From Kordiimonadaceae bacterium (GTDB taxonomy: Bacteria > Pseudomonadota > Alphaproteobacteria > Sphingomonadales > Emcibacteraceae): a stretch of DNA of 7,884 bases. A program made the position numbers and the translations under genes. Location: the NCBI GenBank assembly GCA_018699075.1, contig JABIPV010000164.1:1-7884 (forward strand). The letters are read 5' to 3'. Of the stretch, positions 1 to 6,248 are shown piece after piece (the stretch's first letter is position 1; the number at the start of each line of letters is the position of its first letter). The notes under the pieces were generated by a model. That model worked only from the letters and a program-made list of their open reading frames with translations, ran no database searches and was not told the DNA's origin.

Positions 1-95
1 GAAATAAAATTAAACTCAAAACTATGGCCAAACGAAAACGCTTGCATATTAAAGCTATGGCCGCTTAAACTTAACAGATGGAGCAGAATACTCTC
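1..95. other. Non-coding tail downstream of the phosphatase gene
   Basis: No gene is recognisable here. In related alphaproteobacteria infA often follows the phosphatase gene, but no IF-1 start is visible on the minus strand in these bases; it may lie beyond the left edge. The stretch carries a 12-base imperfect direct repeat (see separate entry) and no strong hairpin followed by a T-run, so I cannot place a terminator for the upstream operon. Confidence 0.5.
18..62. repeat. Short imperfect direct repeat (AAARCTATGGCC, two copies)
   Basis: The plus strand reads AAAACTATGGCC at 18-29 and AAAGCTATGGCC at 51-62, matching at 11 of 12 positions with starts 33 bp apart. No third copy was noticed in the window. 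It may be chance; no function is claimed. Confidence 0.4.
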
Positions 96-551
96 TTATT
101 TTAACGGCTTAAATGCCCAACTTTCCCTGATGACGTACAGTAACTCGCGAAATGACTCGAGTATATTTTCACGGTTTCCTCTCGTTGCAGAAGGGTCATC
201 TGTTGGCCAATATTCTACTTCTGCGGAAAGTGAGTGGGTATATTCAAGTGCGCATTTATAGGCTTCTTCACTAAACGTAATGACCAGATCAAATGAATCA
301 TCATCTAAATCTTCGATCTTTTTTGCTTTATGTTCAGTTATATCAATGCCAATTTCTTGCAACACAGCAATGTTAAAAGGATTGATTTCAAGTAGTTCTG
401 CCCTAACACCAACACTATCTACATATATATTATGACCACATAATTTTTTTGCGATAGCTTCTGCCATGGGGGAACGGATGGAATTATAATTACAGACAAA
501 TAAAACACTTCCAGGTTTGTCGGTATTATTATGAGTTGAATTTTCAGTCAT
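96..551 (-). CDS. Low-molecular-weight protein tyrosine phosphatase / arsenate reductase-like protein
   Basis: This 151-residue cytoplasmic protein belongs to the low-molecular-weight phosphotyrosine phosphatase superfamily, which also includes thioredoxin-type arsenate reductases. The P-loop CNYNSIRS starts at residue 20 and gives the CX5R signature, with nucleophile Cys20 and phosphate-binding Arg26. It follows a hydrophobic strand (VLFV), as is usual in the fold. Asp119-Pro120 near the C-terminus fits the family's general-acid DP motif. About 14 polar residues precede the core. The ATG start has AGGGG about 6 bases upstream, overlapping the stop codon of the UPF0262 gene, from which it is separated by 9 bp; co-transcription and translational coupling are likely. 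The substrate is not predictable: the hisD/UPF0262 context does not suggest arsenic resistance, and no ars gene is nearby. The family is secure; the specific activity is not. Confidence 0.88.
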   Translation of the reverse strand: MTENSTHNNTDKPGSVLFVCNYNSIRSPMAEAIAKKLCGHNIYVDSVGVRAELLEINPFNIAVLQEIGIDITEHKAKKIEDLDDDSFDLVITFSEEAYKCALEYTHSLSAEVEYWPTDDPSATRGNRENILESFRELLYVIRESWAFKPLK

Positions 552-560
552 GATAAACCC

Positions 561-1049
561 CTATCGAATTTGTAAAACGCAAATAAGGGTGAATAGGCGC
601 CGTGCAGTTTCAAAATCAATATGGACTTTATCACTAAAGCGTTCCAACAAGATTTGTGAACCTTCATTATGAAGTGAGCGTCGTCCTATATCTATGGCTT
701 TAATTTTTTGCGGGCTGGCCGTTTTAACGGCGCTATAATAACTATCACAAACAATAAAATATTCTTTGATCACACGCCGAAGCGGACTAAGCGGCATCAC
801 GATGGTTGAAAGGTCAATATCATCTGTATTTTTTAAGTCAATTGCCAGTCGATTGTCTTCAATGCGTAATAATGCGCGGTAAGGCCCTGGGTCGTTATTG
901 GTTAAATCAGACTTTGGCGAAAAGCGGTTGGTTTCTAATAAATCGAAAATTGCCACCCGTCGCTCATGTTCAATATCCACATTGCGACGAATGATTGATT
1001 TTTCATCCAGTTCAATATGACATAACTTGCGGGTTCTTTGTTCGATCAT
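561..1049 (-). CDS. UPF0262 family protein
   Basis: This 162-residue protein is recognised as UPF0262, a family of about 160 residues found in alphaproteobacteria and without known biochemical function. Recognisable blocks are RLCHIELDE-like residues near 8-17 (here KLCHIELDE), EHERRVAIFDLLE at about 28-40, a GPYR segment near 55, LSPLRRVIKEYF near 87-98, and the conserved C-terminal segment LHNEGS...FETARRLFTLICVL. It has no signal peptide or membrane segment, so it is probably cytosolic. It starts at ATG 8 bp after the hisD stop, with only a weak ribosome site (GGA about 12 bases upstream), which suggests coupling to hisD translation. The phosphatase gene follows 9 bp downstream. The conserved hisD - UPF0262 - phosphatase order is the only functional clue, and no role is assigned. 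Confidence 0.9.
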   Translation of the reverse strand: MIEQRTRKLCHIELDEKSIIRRNVDIEHERRVAIFDLLETNRFSPKSDLTNNDPGPYRALLRIEDNRLAIDLKNTDDIDLSTIVMPLSPLRRVIKEYFIVCDSYYSAVKTASPQKIKAIDIGRRSLHNEGSQILLERFSDKVHIDFETARRLFTLICVLQIR

Positions 1050-1057
1050 CGAATATT

Positions 1058-2347
1058 TTATTCCAATCTTATTCCAATTGAATTTTTATGGGCATCTAAA
1101 CCTTCTTCTGTGGCCAGCTTCATGGCTGGTGGGCCTAAAATTTCAAGGCTTTCTTTTGTGCATTCTATCACAGTGCTTCTTTTCATAAAGTTAAGAACAC
1201 TTAAGCCGGAAGAAAAACGGGCACTGCCTGATGTGGGCAGCACGTGATTAGGGCCTGCGATATAATCACCAATGGCTTCTGGAGTATAACGGCCAACAAA
1301 AATTGATCCTGCATTGCGAATTCTTTTCGAAAATTCATTGGCATTATCAAGGGCCAGTTCCAAATGTTCTGGTGCGATTTGATCAACTAGATCCGGAACC
1401 TGATCCATGTTTTCAACGACTATCACGCAGCCTTGATTTTGCCAACTGGTACGGGCAATGTTGGCGCGAGGAAGGGTTTTTAAATGTTCATCAACGGCAT
1501 CAATAACTTTGGTAGCATAAGCACTATCATCGGTAATTAAAATGCTTTGTGCTACTTCGTCGTGTTCTGCTTGTGACAGAAGATCAATGGCTATCCATGC
1601 GGGGTCATTTTTATTATCACTGACCACCAAAATTTCCGATGGCCCGGCGATCATATCAATTCCAACAGTACCAAATACTTCTTTCTTCGCGGCGGCAACA
1701 TATGCGTTACCAGGGCCAGCAATAACATCAATTGGCTTAATTGTTTCAGTTCCGTAAGCAAGTGCACCAATCGCTTGTGCGCCACCAATTTTATAAATTT
1801 CATCAATTCCTGAAATATTTGCTGCGGCGAGTACCAGCGGGTTTAAATAACCGTTTGGTGCCGGTACGACCATAATAATACGTTCAACGCCAGCGGCTTT
1901 TGCAGGAATGGCATTCATCAAGACGGAAGAGGGATATACTGCTTTGCCGCCGGGTACATATATACCTGCCGCTGATACCGCATTCCATCGCACGGAAAGC
2001 TCAACTCCCTCGGCGTCGGTCATATTATCATCTTCTGGAAGATGGCGGATATGAAAATCATTAATGCGCTTTGCCGCGATTTTTAAAGCGTCTATCGTTT
2101 CTGGTTCACTGTCAATTATGGCTTGGTTAATTTCTTGCTCGCTGACCCGCATATTATCTTCATTAAGGGAAAGGTGATCAAATTTTTCCGTATAGTCAAA
2201 TACAGCCTGATTACCGCTATCACGTACATTTTTTAAGATTTCCTTGACCACGCCGGTTACATCATTTTCAGTATCGCGGTTTTTAGTCAGCAAAAGCTTA
2301 AAATCTTCATCGAATGAAGGCGTAGTTATATTAAGCTGATTGACCAT
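1058..2347 (-). CDS. hisD: Histidinol dehydrogenase
   Basis: HisD carries out the last two steps of histidine synthesis, oxidising L-histidinol to L-histidine with two NAD+; it is a zinc-dependent cytosolic homodimer. The 429-residue product is of usual length. Numbered from the ATG at 2347, the expected zinc ligands are present: Gln259 and His262 (LLSQAEHD), Asp361 (GDYIAGPNH) and His420 (LDAHKNS). The catalytic pair is Glu327-His328 (APEHLEL), and His368 is also kept. A glycine-rich segment (AGPGNAYVAAAKK) lies near 210-222. A TTG at 2350 would add one residue, but I prefer the ATG at 2347 because GGAG lies 7 bases upstream of it. The start lies inside hisG, giving a 17-bp overlap and hence probable translational coupling. 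UPF0262 follows 8 bp after the stop. Confidence 0.97.
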   Translation of the reverse strand: MVNQLNITTPSFDEDFKLLLTKNRDTENDVTGVVKEILKNVRDSGNQAVFDYTEKFDHLSLNEDNMRVSEQEINQAIIDSEPETIDALKIAAKRINDFHIRHLPEDDNMTDAEGVELSVRWNAVSAAGIYVPGGKAVYPSSVLMNAIPAKAAGVERIIMVVPAPNGYLNPLVLAAANISGIDEIYKIGGAQAIGALAYGTETIKPIDVIAGPGNAYVAAAKKEVFGTVGIDMIAGPSEILVVSDNKNDPAWIAIDLLSQAEHDEVAQSILITDDSAYATKVIDAVDEHLKTLPRANIARTSWQNQGCVIVVENMDQVPDLVDQIAPEHLELALDNANEFSKRIRNAGSIFVGRYTPEAIGDYIAGPNHVLPTSGSARFSSGLSVLNFMKRSTVIECTKESLEILGPPAMKLATEEGLDAHKNSIGIRLE

Positions 2348-2999
2348 CAAGGCTCTCCCTCACACGGTCGAGTATTTGACCGATTTCGGTACTCCGGGTT
2401 TTAAAGGCCGTACGGTTAATGATAAACCGTGATGTAATATCAAGAATTTTTTCAATTTCCACCAGCCCGTTCGCTTTTAATGTATCACCCGTACTGACCA
2501 AATCAACAATGCGACGACAAAGGCCAAGACTAGGGGCCAATTCCATGGCTCCGTTCAGTTTAATACATTCCGCCTGAACACCACGTTTGGCAAAATATTT
2601 AGCGGTAAGATTAGGGTATTTAGTCGCCACACGCACATGGCTCCAACGGCTTGGATCATCTGTTTTACTTAAATCCGTAAGTTCAGCGACTGAAATGCGG
2701 CAATGGCCGATATTCATATCTAAAGGTGCATAAATTTCAGGATAATCAAATTCAAGCAGAACATCATTGCCCGCGACACCGACATGGGCTGCGCCAAAGG
2801 CGACAAAGGTTGCTACATCGAAACTACGCACACGTATAATTTTTAAATTTTCAATGTTGGTATCAAAAGATAGCTTGCGTGATTTTGGGTTGTCAAAATC
2901 CGCTTCCGGCTCTATCCCCGCGCCACGGATGATCGGCATCACTTCTTTTAAAATTCTTCCCTTGGGAAGTGCCATGATCATTGGTTCTTGCAAAGACAC
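2331..2999 (-). CDS. hisG: ATP phosphoribosyltransferase catalytic subunit, short form
   Basis: HisG condenses ATP with PRPP to form N1-(5-phosphoribosyl)-ATP, the first committed and feedback-controlled step of histidine synthesis. At 222 residues this is the short form, lacking the C-terminal regulatory domain of the roughly 300-residue long form. Short-form enzymes need the HisRS-like partner HisZ, which is not in this window. The N-terminus has the typical ALPKGRILKE (residues 10-19), then GVAGNDVLLE (74-83). The PRPP-binding family signature runs from Glu153 to Leu174 (ELAPSLGLCRR...STGDTL), with Cys161 where a small Ser/Ala/Gly is usual. The start is GTG at 2999, supported by AGGAG 7 bases upstream (3007-3011). 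The 3' end overlaps hisD by 17 bp. HisG being encoded next to HisD supports histidine synthesis. Confidence 0.95.
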   Translation of the reverse strand: MSLQEPMIMALPKGRILKEVMPIIRGAGIEPEADFDNPKSRKLSFDTNIENLKIIRVRSFDVATFVAFGAAHVGVAGNDVLLEFDYPEIYAPLDMNIGHCRISVAELTDLSKTDDPSRWSHVRVATKYPNLTAKYFAKRGVQAECIKLNGAMELAPSLGLCRRIVDLVSTGDTLKANGLVEIEKILDITSRFIINRTAFKTRSTEIGQILDRVRESLDGQSA

Positions 3000-3006
3000 A
3001 CGTCTT

Positions 3007-3011
3007 CTCCT
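3007..3011 (-). promoter_or_regulatory. Ribosome binding site of hisG
   Basis: On the minus strand AGGAG lies 7 bases upstream of the GTG at 2999. This is a strong Shine-Dalgarno match and decides for the GTG start over the in-frame ATG codons at residues 7 and 9. Confidence 0.75.
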
Positions 3012-3012
3012 G

Positions 3013-3062
3013 AATTGCTTAAGTTTTCTATATGCGGTCTTTTACATAAAAGTAAAGCAATT
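3013..3062. repeat. Nested inverted repeats in the hisG upstream region
   Basis: An outer inverted repeat AATTGCTT (3013-3020) / AAGCAATT (3055-3062) encloses an inner one, CTTTTA (3039-3044) / TAAAAG (3047-3052). They span the putative hisG promoter, so an operator is as plausible as an RNA structure. No run of histidine codons, as in a his leader peptide, is present nearby. Confidence 0.35.
3027..3056 (-). promoter_or_regulatory. Possible promoter of the hisG-hisD unit
   Basis: On the minus strand TTTACT (3056-3051) and TATAGA (3032-3027) are 18 bp apart, each matching 4 of 6 bases of the sigma-70-type consensus. Transcription would start near 3020, just upstream of the hisG ribosome site. 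The gap of about 140 bp after the VOC gene makes a promoter plausible, but the match is weak. Confidence 0.3.
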
Positions 3063-3142
3063 GGCTAGTATTTAATGGTGTTTCTATTTAACTGCTTCTG
3101 TCATCTTTGCGTGGGAACCAATGACTGGGAAATAGTTATTTT

Positions 3143-3552
3143 TTAAATAAAGTCTTCTTCCACACAGCTATAACTTTTAAACTCTAGTGGATTACCAGAA
3201 GGGTCAATAATGAATAGGGAGTGTTGTTCTGTTTTTTGCCTGGATAGCGTATATATGGCTCAACAACAAAAGGATAATTATTTAATTCAAGGCTTTCCTG
3301 AACTTTTAGATAATCATCTAGCGACAAGACAACCCCGAAATGAGGGATCGGAACGGCGACGCCGTCAACCAAGCCGCAATAGTCAAGTTCTGGAAATATT
3401 GTTGATAAATGGGCGGTGACTTGGTGACCGAAGAAATCATAATCTATCCAAGTCTCATTTGACCGCCCTTCATTACAGCCTAATATTTCACCATAAAAAT
3501 GCCGTGTACTTTCAAAATCTTTCATTTTAAAGGAATAGTGAAATGGCGGCAT
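3143..3552 (-). pseudogene. VOC (glyoxalase/bleomycin-resistance fold) family protein, frameshifted near its 3' end
   Basis: The product matches a vicinal-oxygen-chelate family of cytosolic metalloproteins common in alphaproteobacteria; the substrate is unknown. Residues from MPPFHYSFKMKDFESTRHFY through GLVDG and VPHFGVVLSLDD to VVEPYIRYPGKK follow the family closely. After the A6 run (T6 on the plus strand, 3232-3237) the reading frame goes off-family and stops at 3184. In the next frame the minus strand continues EQHSLFIIDPSGNPLEFKSY and ends at a TAA at 3143-3145. Adding one A would give about 136 residues, the usual length. The lost part holds the LEF glutamate, expected to be the last metal ligand. 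I chose ATG 3552 because it matches the family N-terminus; an in-frame ATG at 3612 would overlap the DUF2948 gene and add 20 off-family residues. This could be a real mutation, a sequencing error or recoding. Confidence 0.8.
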
Positions 3553-3569
3553 AGAGAGACTTTCTGAAA

Positions 3570-4037
3570 TTAATCTGACAATGCTTCCAAAACATCGTGT
3601 TTGGGATGACATTTAGCGGGGTAGGGCTCGCCGATATCCTGCATTTGAGCATCAATAAGTTCAGCTTCGAGCCTGATCACTTCATCACCAGCAAAGATTA
3701 AATCAATGGCAGTGTTTTTATTATCCAAAACCGATGTTTCAATAGTGAGCAGCTCCAACACATGTTTTTTATCATTTTGCATAATATTTTGGCTAGTAAC
3801 GCTAATGATGTTTTGGAAATGACAACCTGTGCGAATACGGCGGCAGCTTTTGTTGCCTTCACCGTCTTTACTGGATTTATGATCTTCCCAAAGGTATCTG
3901 TTAATCATCATCACAAAAAGGCGTTCATTAGTTTGATAGCTGAAATCGGCAATGATTGTCACGGCATCCTGAAGGTAAGCCGATATAATGGTTATATCGT
4001 CCTTATCCTGTGCCATAAGTTTTAGCTGACCAATCAT
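3570..4037 (-). CDS. DUF2948 family protein
   Basis: The 155-residue product is recognised as DUF2948, an uncharacterised family found next to murA in many alphaproteobacteria. Family-like features are LKLMAQDKDDITIISAYLQDA at about 5-25, a strand with MMINRYLWE near 43-51, an arginine- and cysteine-containing segment (SCRRIRTGCHF, about 64-74), and the C-terminal AIDLIFAGDEVIRLEAELIDAQMQDIGEPYPA block. It has no signal peptide or membrane helix, so it is probably cytosolic. The ATG has AAGGA 7 bases upstream, and the gene follows murA by 17 bp, which indicates co-transcription. Function is unknown; linkage to murA and hisD hints at a housekeeping role, but this is inference only. Confidence 0.88.
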   Translation of the reverse strand: MIGQLKLMAQDKDDITIISAYLQDAVTIIADFSYQTNERLFVMMINRYLWEDHKSSKDGEGNKSCRRIRTGCHFQNIISVTSQNIMQNDKKHVLELLTIETSVLDNKNTAIDLIFAGDEVIRLEAELIDAQMQDIGEPYPAKCHPKHDVLEALSD

Positions 4038-4054
4038 TTAAAAATCCTTGGCAT

Positions 4055-5353
4055 TTAAATTCCTTTACCGTCTTCGCGGACAATTTGGGCGCCGCAGGTA
4101 CTTAATTTTTCTACCAGCCTCTCATACCCGCGGTCAAGGTGATAGATGCGATTGACGAAAGTCTGCCTGTCGGCGACCAGTCCTGCCAAGATCAGCGACA
4201 TTGACGCACGTAGGTCCGTGGCCATTACAGGTGCACCGAGTAGTTGATCAACACCGCGCACCGTGGCCGTTGAACCATGAACGGTAATATCTGCGCCCAT
4301 GCGGGTCAGTTCCGGAACATGCATAAAGCGGTTTTCAAAAATGGTTTCATTAATCACAGATGCACCGTCACACAAGGTCATCATTGCCATTACTTGCGCC
4401 TGCATATCTGTTGGAAAACCCGGATAAGGCTGAGTGGTGACATTAATGCCGTTGACTTTATCGCTGCCCAGTTTGACCAATAAGCCATTATCGGTTTGCG
4501 TAAATTCAAGACCTGCGCTTTTTAGAACACCAACAGTGCCCGTTAACACATCAAGCAAGTCGTTTCCTATAAGCTCCAGCTCCCCCCGTGTCATGGCGGC
4601 GGCAACGGCGTAGCTACCCGCTTCTATGCGGTCGGGCATGACGCTATAATCTGCACTATGAAGCTGGTCAACGCCAACGACTATTAAAGTGCGTGTGCCG
4701 ATGCCAGATATTTTTGCACCCATGGCGTTTAAGCAATTGGCGAGGTCGGATATTTCTGGTTCTCGCGCGGCGTTTTCAATTGTTGTTGTTCCAGATGCGA
4801 GTGTCGCGGCCATTAATATATTTTCGGTAGCCCCTACAGACACCGTTGGAAATTCCACTAAGCCGCCTTTTAGTCTACCGCCGGGTGCAACAGCGCGCAC
4901 ATATCCTTCTGCCAGTTCAATGGTCGCGCCCATTTCTTCAAAGCCTTTTAGGTGAAGGTCAATAGGGCGGTTGCCGATGGCACATCCACCGGGCAGGGAC
5001 ACTGTTGCTTCTCCCTCGCGGGCCAAAAGCGGACCAAGAACTAAAATCGATGCGCGCATTTTACGAACAATGTCATAAGGCGCGGTGGTACTTGTGATGA
5101 CTTCTGTTGTGAAGGAAACGGTCTGGCCTTTGGATAGGTCTTTGCCCTCATCTTCCACATTTGTTGCAACACCGTGACCTTCAAGAAGTTCTTTTAAGGT
5201 TTTAATATCAGCTAAATGGGGTAGGTTAGAAAGCCGTAAACATCCATTGGTCAGCAAGCTCGCGCACATAAGTGGCAGGGCCGCGTTTTTGGCCCCGCTG
5301 ATAGGGAGCTGACCTTCAAGGCGGAAACCGCCTGTAATTGCAATTCTATCCAA
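4055..5353 (-). CDS. murA: UDP-N-acetylglucosamine 1-carboxyvinyltransferase
   Basis: MurA transfers enolpyruvate from PEP to UDP-GlcNAc, the first committed step of peptidoglycan synthesis in the cytosol. The 432-residue protein has the usual two-lobed length. Lys22-Asn23 lie in SGAKNAALP. The catalytic loop has Cys124 (PGGCAIGNRP), the residue alkylated by fosfomycin in sensitive enzymes. Asp316 (GFPTDMQAQ) fits the catalytic aspartate, and DLRAS and DRGYER motifs lie near 380 and 407. The start is TTG at 5353: the product begins MDRIAITGG as in the family, and a TGA lies three codons upstream in frame, so no earlier start is possible. No strong ribosome site is visible; dcd ends 14 bp upstream, so coupling to dcd translation is plausible. 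DUF2948 follows after 17 bp. Confidence 0.97.
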   Translation of the reverse strand: MDRIAITGGFRLEGQLPISGAKNAALPLMCASLLTNGCLRLSNLPHLADIKTLKELLEGHGVATNVEDEGKDLSKGQTVSFTTEVITSTTAPYDIVRKMRASILVLGPLLAREGEATVSLPGGCAIGNRPIDLHLKGFEEMGATIELAEGYVRAVAPGGRLKGGLVEFPTVSVGATENILMAATLASGTTTIENAAREPEISDLANCLNAMGAKISGIGTRTLIVVGVDQLHSADYSVMPDRIEAGSYAVAAAMTRGELELIGNDLLDVLTGTVGVLKSAGLEFTQTDNGLLVKLGSDKVNGINVTTQPYPGFPTDMQAQVMAMMTLCDGASVINETIFENRFMHVPELTRMGADITVHGSTATVRGVDQLLGAPVMATDLRASMSLILAGLVADRQTFVNRIYHLDRGYERLVEKLSTCGAQIVREDGKGI

Positions 5354-5367
5354 AAATATTCAACTTT

Positions 5368-5922
5368 CTATAGTTTAGGGAGCGTAACACCTGTCTGGCC
5401 CATATATTTACCAGCACGGCTATTGTATGACACTTCGCAAGGTTCATTTCCTTCGAAGAATAAAAACTGACAGGCGCCTTCATTTGCGTAAATTTTTGCA
5501 GGAAGTGGTGTTGTGTTTGAAAATTCAAGCGTCACATGACCTTCCCAGCCGGGCTCAAGCGGGGTTACGTTGACGATGATGCCACAGCGAGCATAAGTTG
5601 ATTTACCAAGACAGATAACAAGTACATCTTCCGGAATACGGAAATATTCAACTGTACGGGCAAGCGCAAATGAATTTGGCGGAATAATACAGACAGGACC
5701 AGGGCGATCAACGAAACTGTTACTGTTGAAATCTTTTGGGTCAACAGTTACTGAATCTACATCGGTAAAGATTTTAAATTCTTCCGACACACGGGCATCA
5801 TATCCATATGATGAAAGTCCATATGAAATCACACCGTCGCGTTTTTGACGATCTTCAAAGGGTTCAATCATGTTATGATTTTGTGCTTTTTCCCGTATCC
5901 ATCTGTCTGACATTATTGCCAT
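5368..5922 (-). CDS. dcd: dCTP deaminase
   Basis: Dcd converts dCTP to dUTP and ammonia, feeding dUTPase and thymidylate synthesis; it is a cytosolic homotrimer. The 184-residue product is close to the family norm. Diagnostic segments are ISYGLSSYGYDAR (32-44), IIPPNSFALARTVEYF (79-94), GKSTYAR with Ser108 and Arg112 (106-112), and PLEPGWEGHVTLEFSNTTPLP, in which Glu133 corresponds to the catalytic glutamate of E. coli Dcd. The C-terminus YMGQTGVTLPKL is also typical. The ATG at 5922 has AAGGA about 9 bases upstream; an ATG at 5913 is possible and would shorten the product by three residues. murA starts 14 bp after the stop. The sequence is of the proteobacterial monofunctional type. Confidence 0.97.
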   Translation of the reverse strand: MAIMSDRWIREKAQNHNMIEPFEDRQKRDGVISYGLSSYGYDARVSEEFKIFTDVDSVTVDPKDFNSNSFVDRPGPVCIIPPNSFALARTVEYFRIPEDVLVICLGKSTYARCGIIVNVTPLEPGWEGHVTLEFSNTTPLPAKIYANEGACQFLFFEGNEPCEVSYNSRAGKYMGQTGVTLPKL

Positions 5923-5942
5923 TTATTTATTTCCTTGTTTTT

Positions 5943-5948
5943 ATTATA
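5943..5948 (-). promoter_or_regulatory. Possible -10 element upstream of dcd
   Basis: The minus strand reads TATAAT at 5948-5943, about 20 bp before the dcd ATG, in a very AT-rich stretch. No acceptable -35 lies 16-18 bp upstream, so this is only a candidate promoter for dcd-murA. Read-through from the small upstream gene is an alternative. Confidence 0.25.
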
Positions 5949-5980
5949 TAATGTCATTTTTTCGCATATTTTTATAGCGC

Positions 5981-6004
5981 AAACAAGTTATTCTTCACTT
6001 GTTT
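5981..6004. repeat. Inverted repeat across the 3' end of the small basic gene
   Basis: AAACAAGT (5981-5988) and ACTTGTTT (5997-6004) form a perfect 8-bp inverted repeat with an 8-base loop that includes the stop codon of the small gene. Each arm has only two G/C bases. On the minus strand the stem is followed by GCGC, not a T-run, so it is not a standard terminator in the gene's direction. It could affect RNA processing or be chance. Confidence 0.4.
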
Positions 6005-6152
6005 TATTATTGCTTTTCTTTGCTTGAACTTTACGGCGACGAAGATTGTCTTTTAACGCTTGCGTCAGACGATCTTGCTTTTGCTTTTTAAGTTCATCTT
6101 TGGTTTTTGAATGTTGTTTGGTCATTTCTATTTCTGTCTTTATAGGGAACAT
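5988..6152 (-). CDS. Small basic protein of unknown function
   Basis: I do not recognise a named family with certainty, but the segment RLTQALKDNLRRRKVQAKK resembles small lysine/arginine-rich proteins annotated as hypothetical near murA in other alphaproteobacteria. From the ATG at 6152 the product has 54 residues, is strongly charged and probably helical, and has no membrane segment. I chose this start because AAAAGG lies 5 bases upstream. ATGs at 6188 (66 residues) and 6125 (45 residues, starting MTKQHSKTK) are alternatives; the latter matches where I would expect family homologs to begin. The gene is divergent from the tRNA and lies about 65 bp upstream of dcd in the same direction. Nucleic-acid binding is conceivable from the charge, but nothing shows it. 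Confidence 0.6.
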   Translation of the reverse strand: MFPIKTEIEMTKQHSKTKDELKKQKQDRLTQALKDNLRRRKVQAKKSNNKTSEE

Positions 6153-6201
6153 TATGACCTTTTTAAGGGGATAATAAAATAATCGCAATTAATTCCGTAA
6201 A

Positions 6202-6230
6202 TTGACTTGCAGGATAGAGACCAGTATGGC
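6202..6230 (+). promoter_or_regulatory. Probable promoter of tRNA-Thr
   Basis: TTGACT (6202-6207) and TATGGC (6225-6230) are separated by exactly 17 bp on the plus strand, a good housekeeping-type promoter for an alphaproteobacterium. The bases after the -10 are GC-rich (GTTCCGCGCC), as in the discriminators of stringently controlled stable-RNA promoters. Transcription would start near 6237, giving a 5' leader of about 37 bases to be removed by RNase P. Confidence 0.6.
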
Positions 6231-6248
6231 ATGTTCCGCGCCAATCCT

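Noticed and set aside
24..68. 14-codon plus-strand frame MAKRKRLHIKAMAA
   Set aside because: No ribosome site, and it is made partly from the direct repeat; too short to support.
96..551. Arsenic resistance locus
   Set aside because: The phosphatase fold also covers ArsC, but no arsR, arsB or acr3 gene is nearby and the context is a housekeeping hisD cluster.
2767..3075. 102-residue open frame on the plus strand
   Set aside because: It lies antisense to hisG and its upstream region; the product resembles no family and hisG is unmistakable.
3012..3142. His-operon attenuator with a leader peptide
   Set aside because: The only leader-sized frame (MTEAVK) has no histidine run, and no terminator/antiterminator pair is evident.
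3226..3240. Programmed -1 frameshift site in the VOC gene
   Set aside because: AAAAAAC resembles a slippery heptamer, but its codon phase is wrong for simultaneous slippage (frame reads GGC AAA AAA CAG), and I see no strong downstream stem-loop. Mutation or sequencing error is likelier.
3762..4025. 87-residue plus-strand frame antisense to DUF2948
   Set aside because: Shadow of a recognised gene with no ribosome site or family resemblance. The same holds for the plus-strand frames at 806-994, 1038-1247, 1303-1506, 1542-1757, 3210-3419, 4277-4483 and 4689-4955, and for the minus-strand shadows at 1201-1386 and 5346-5528.
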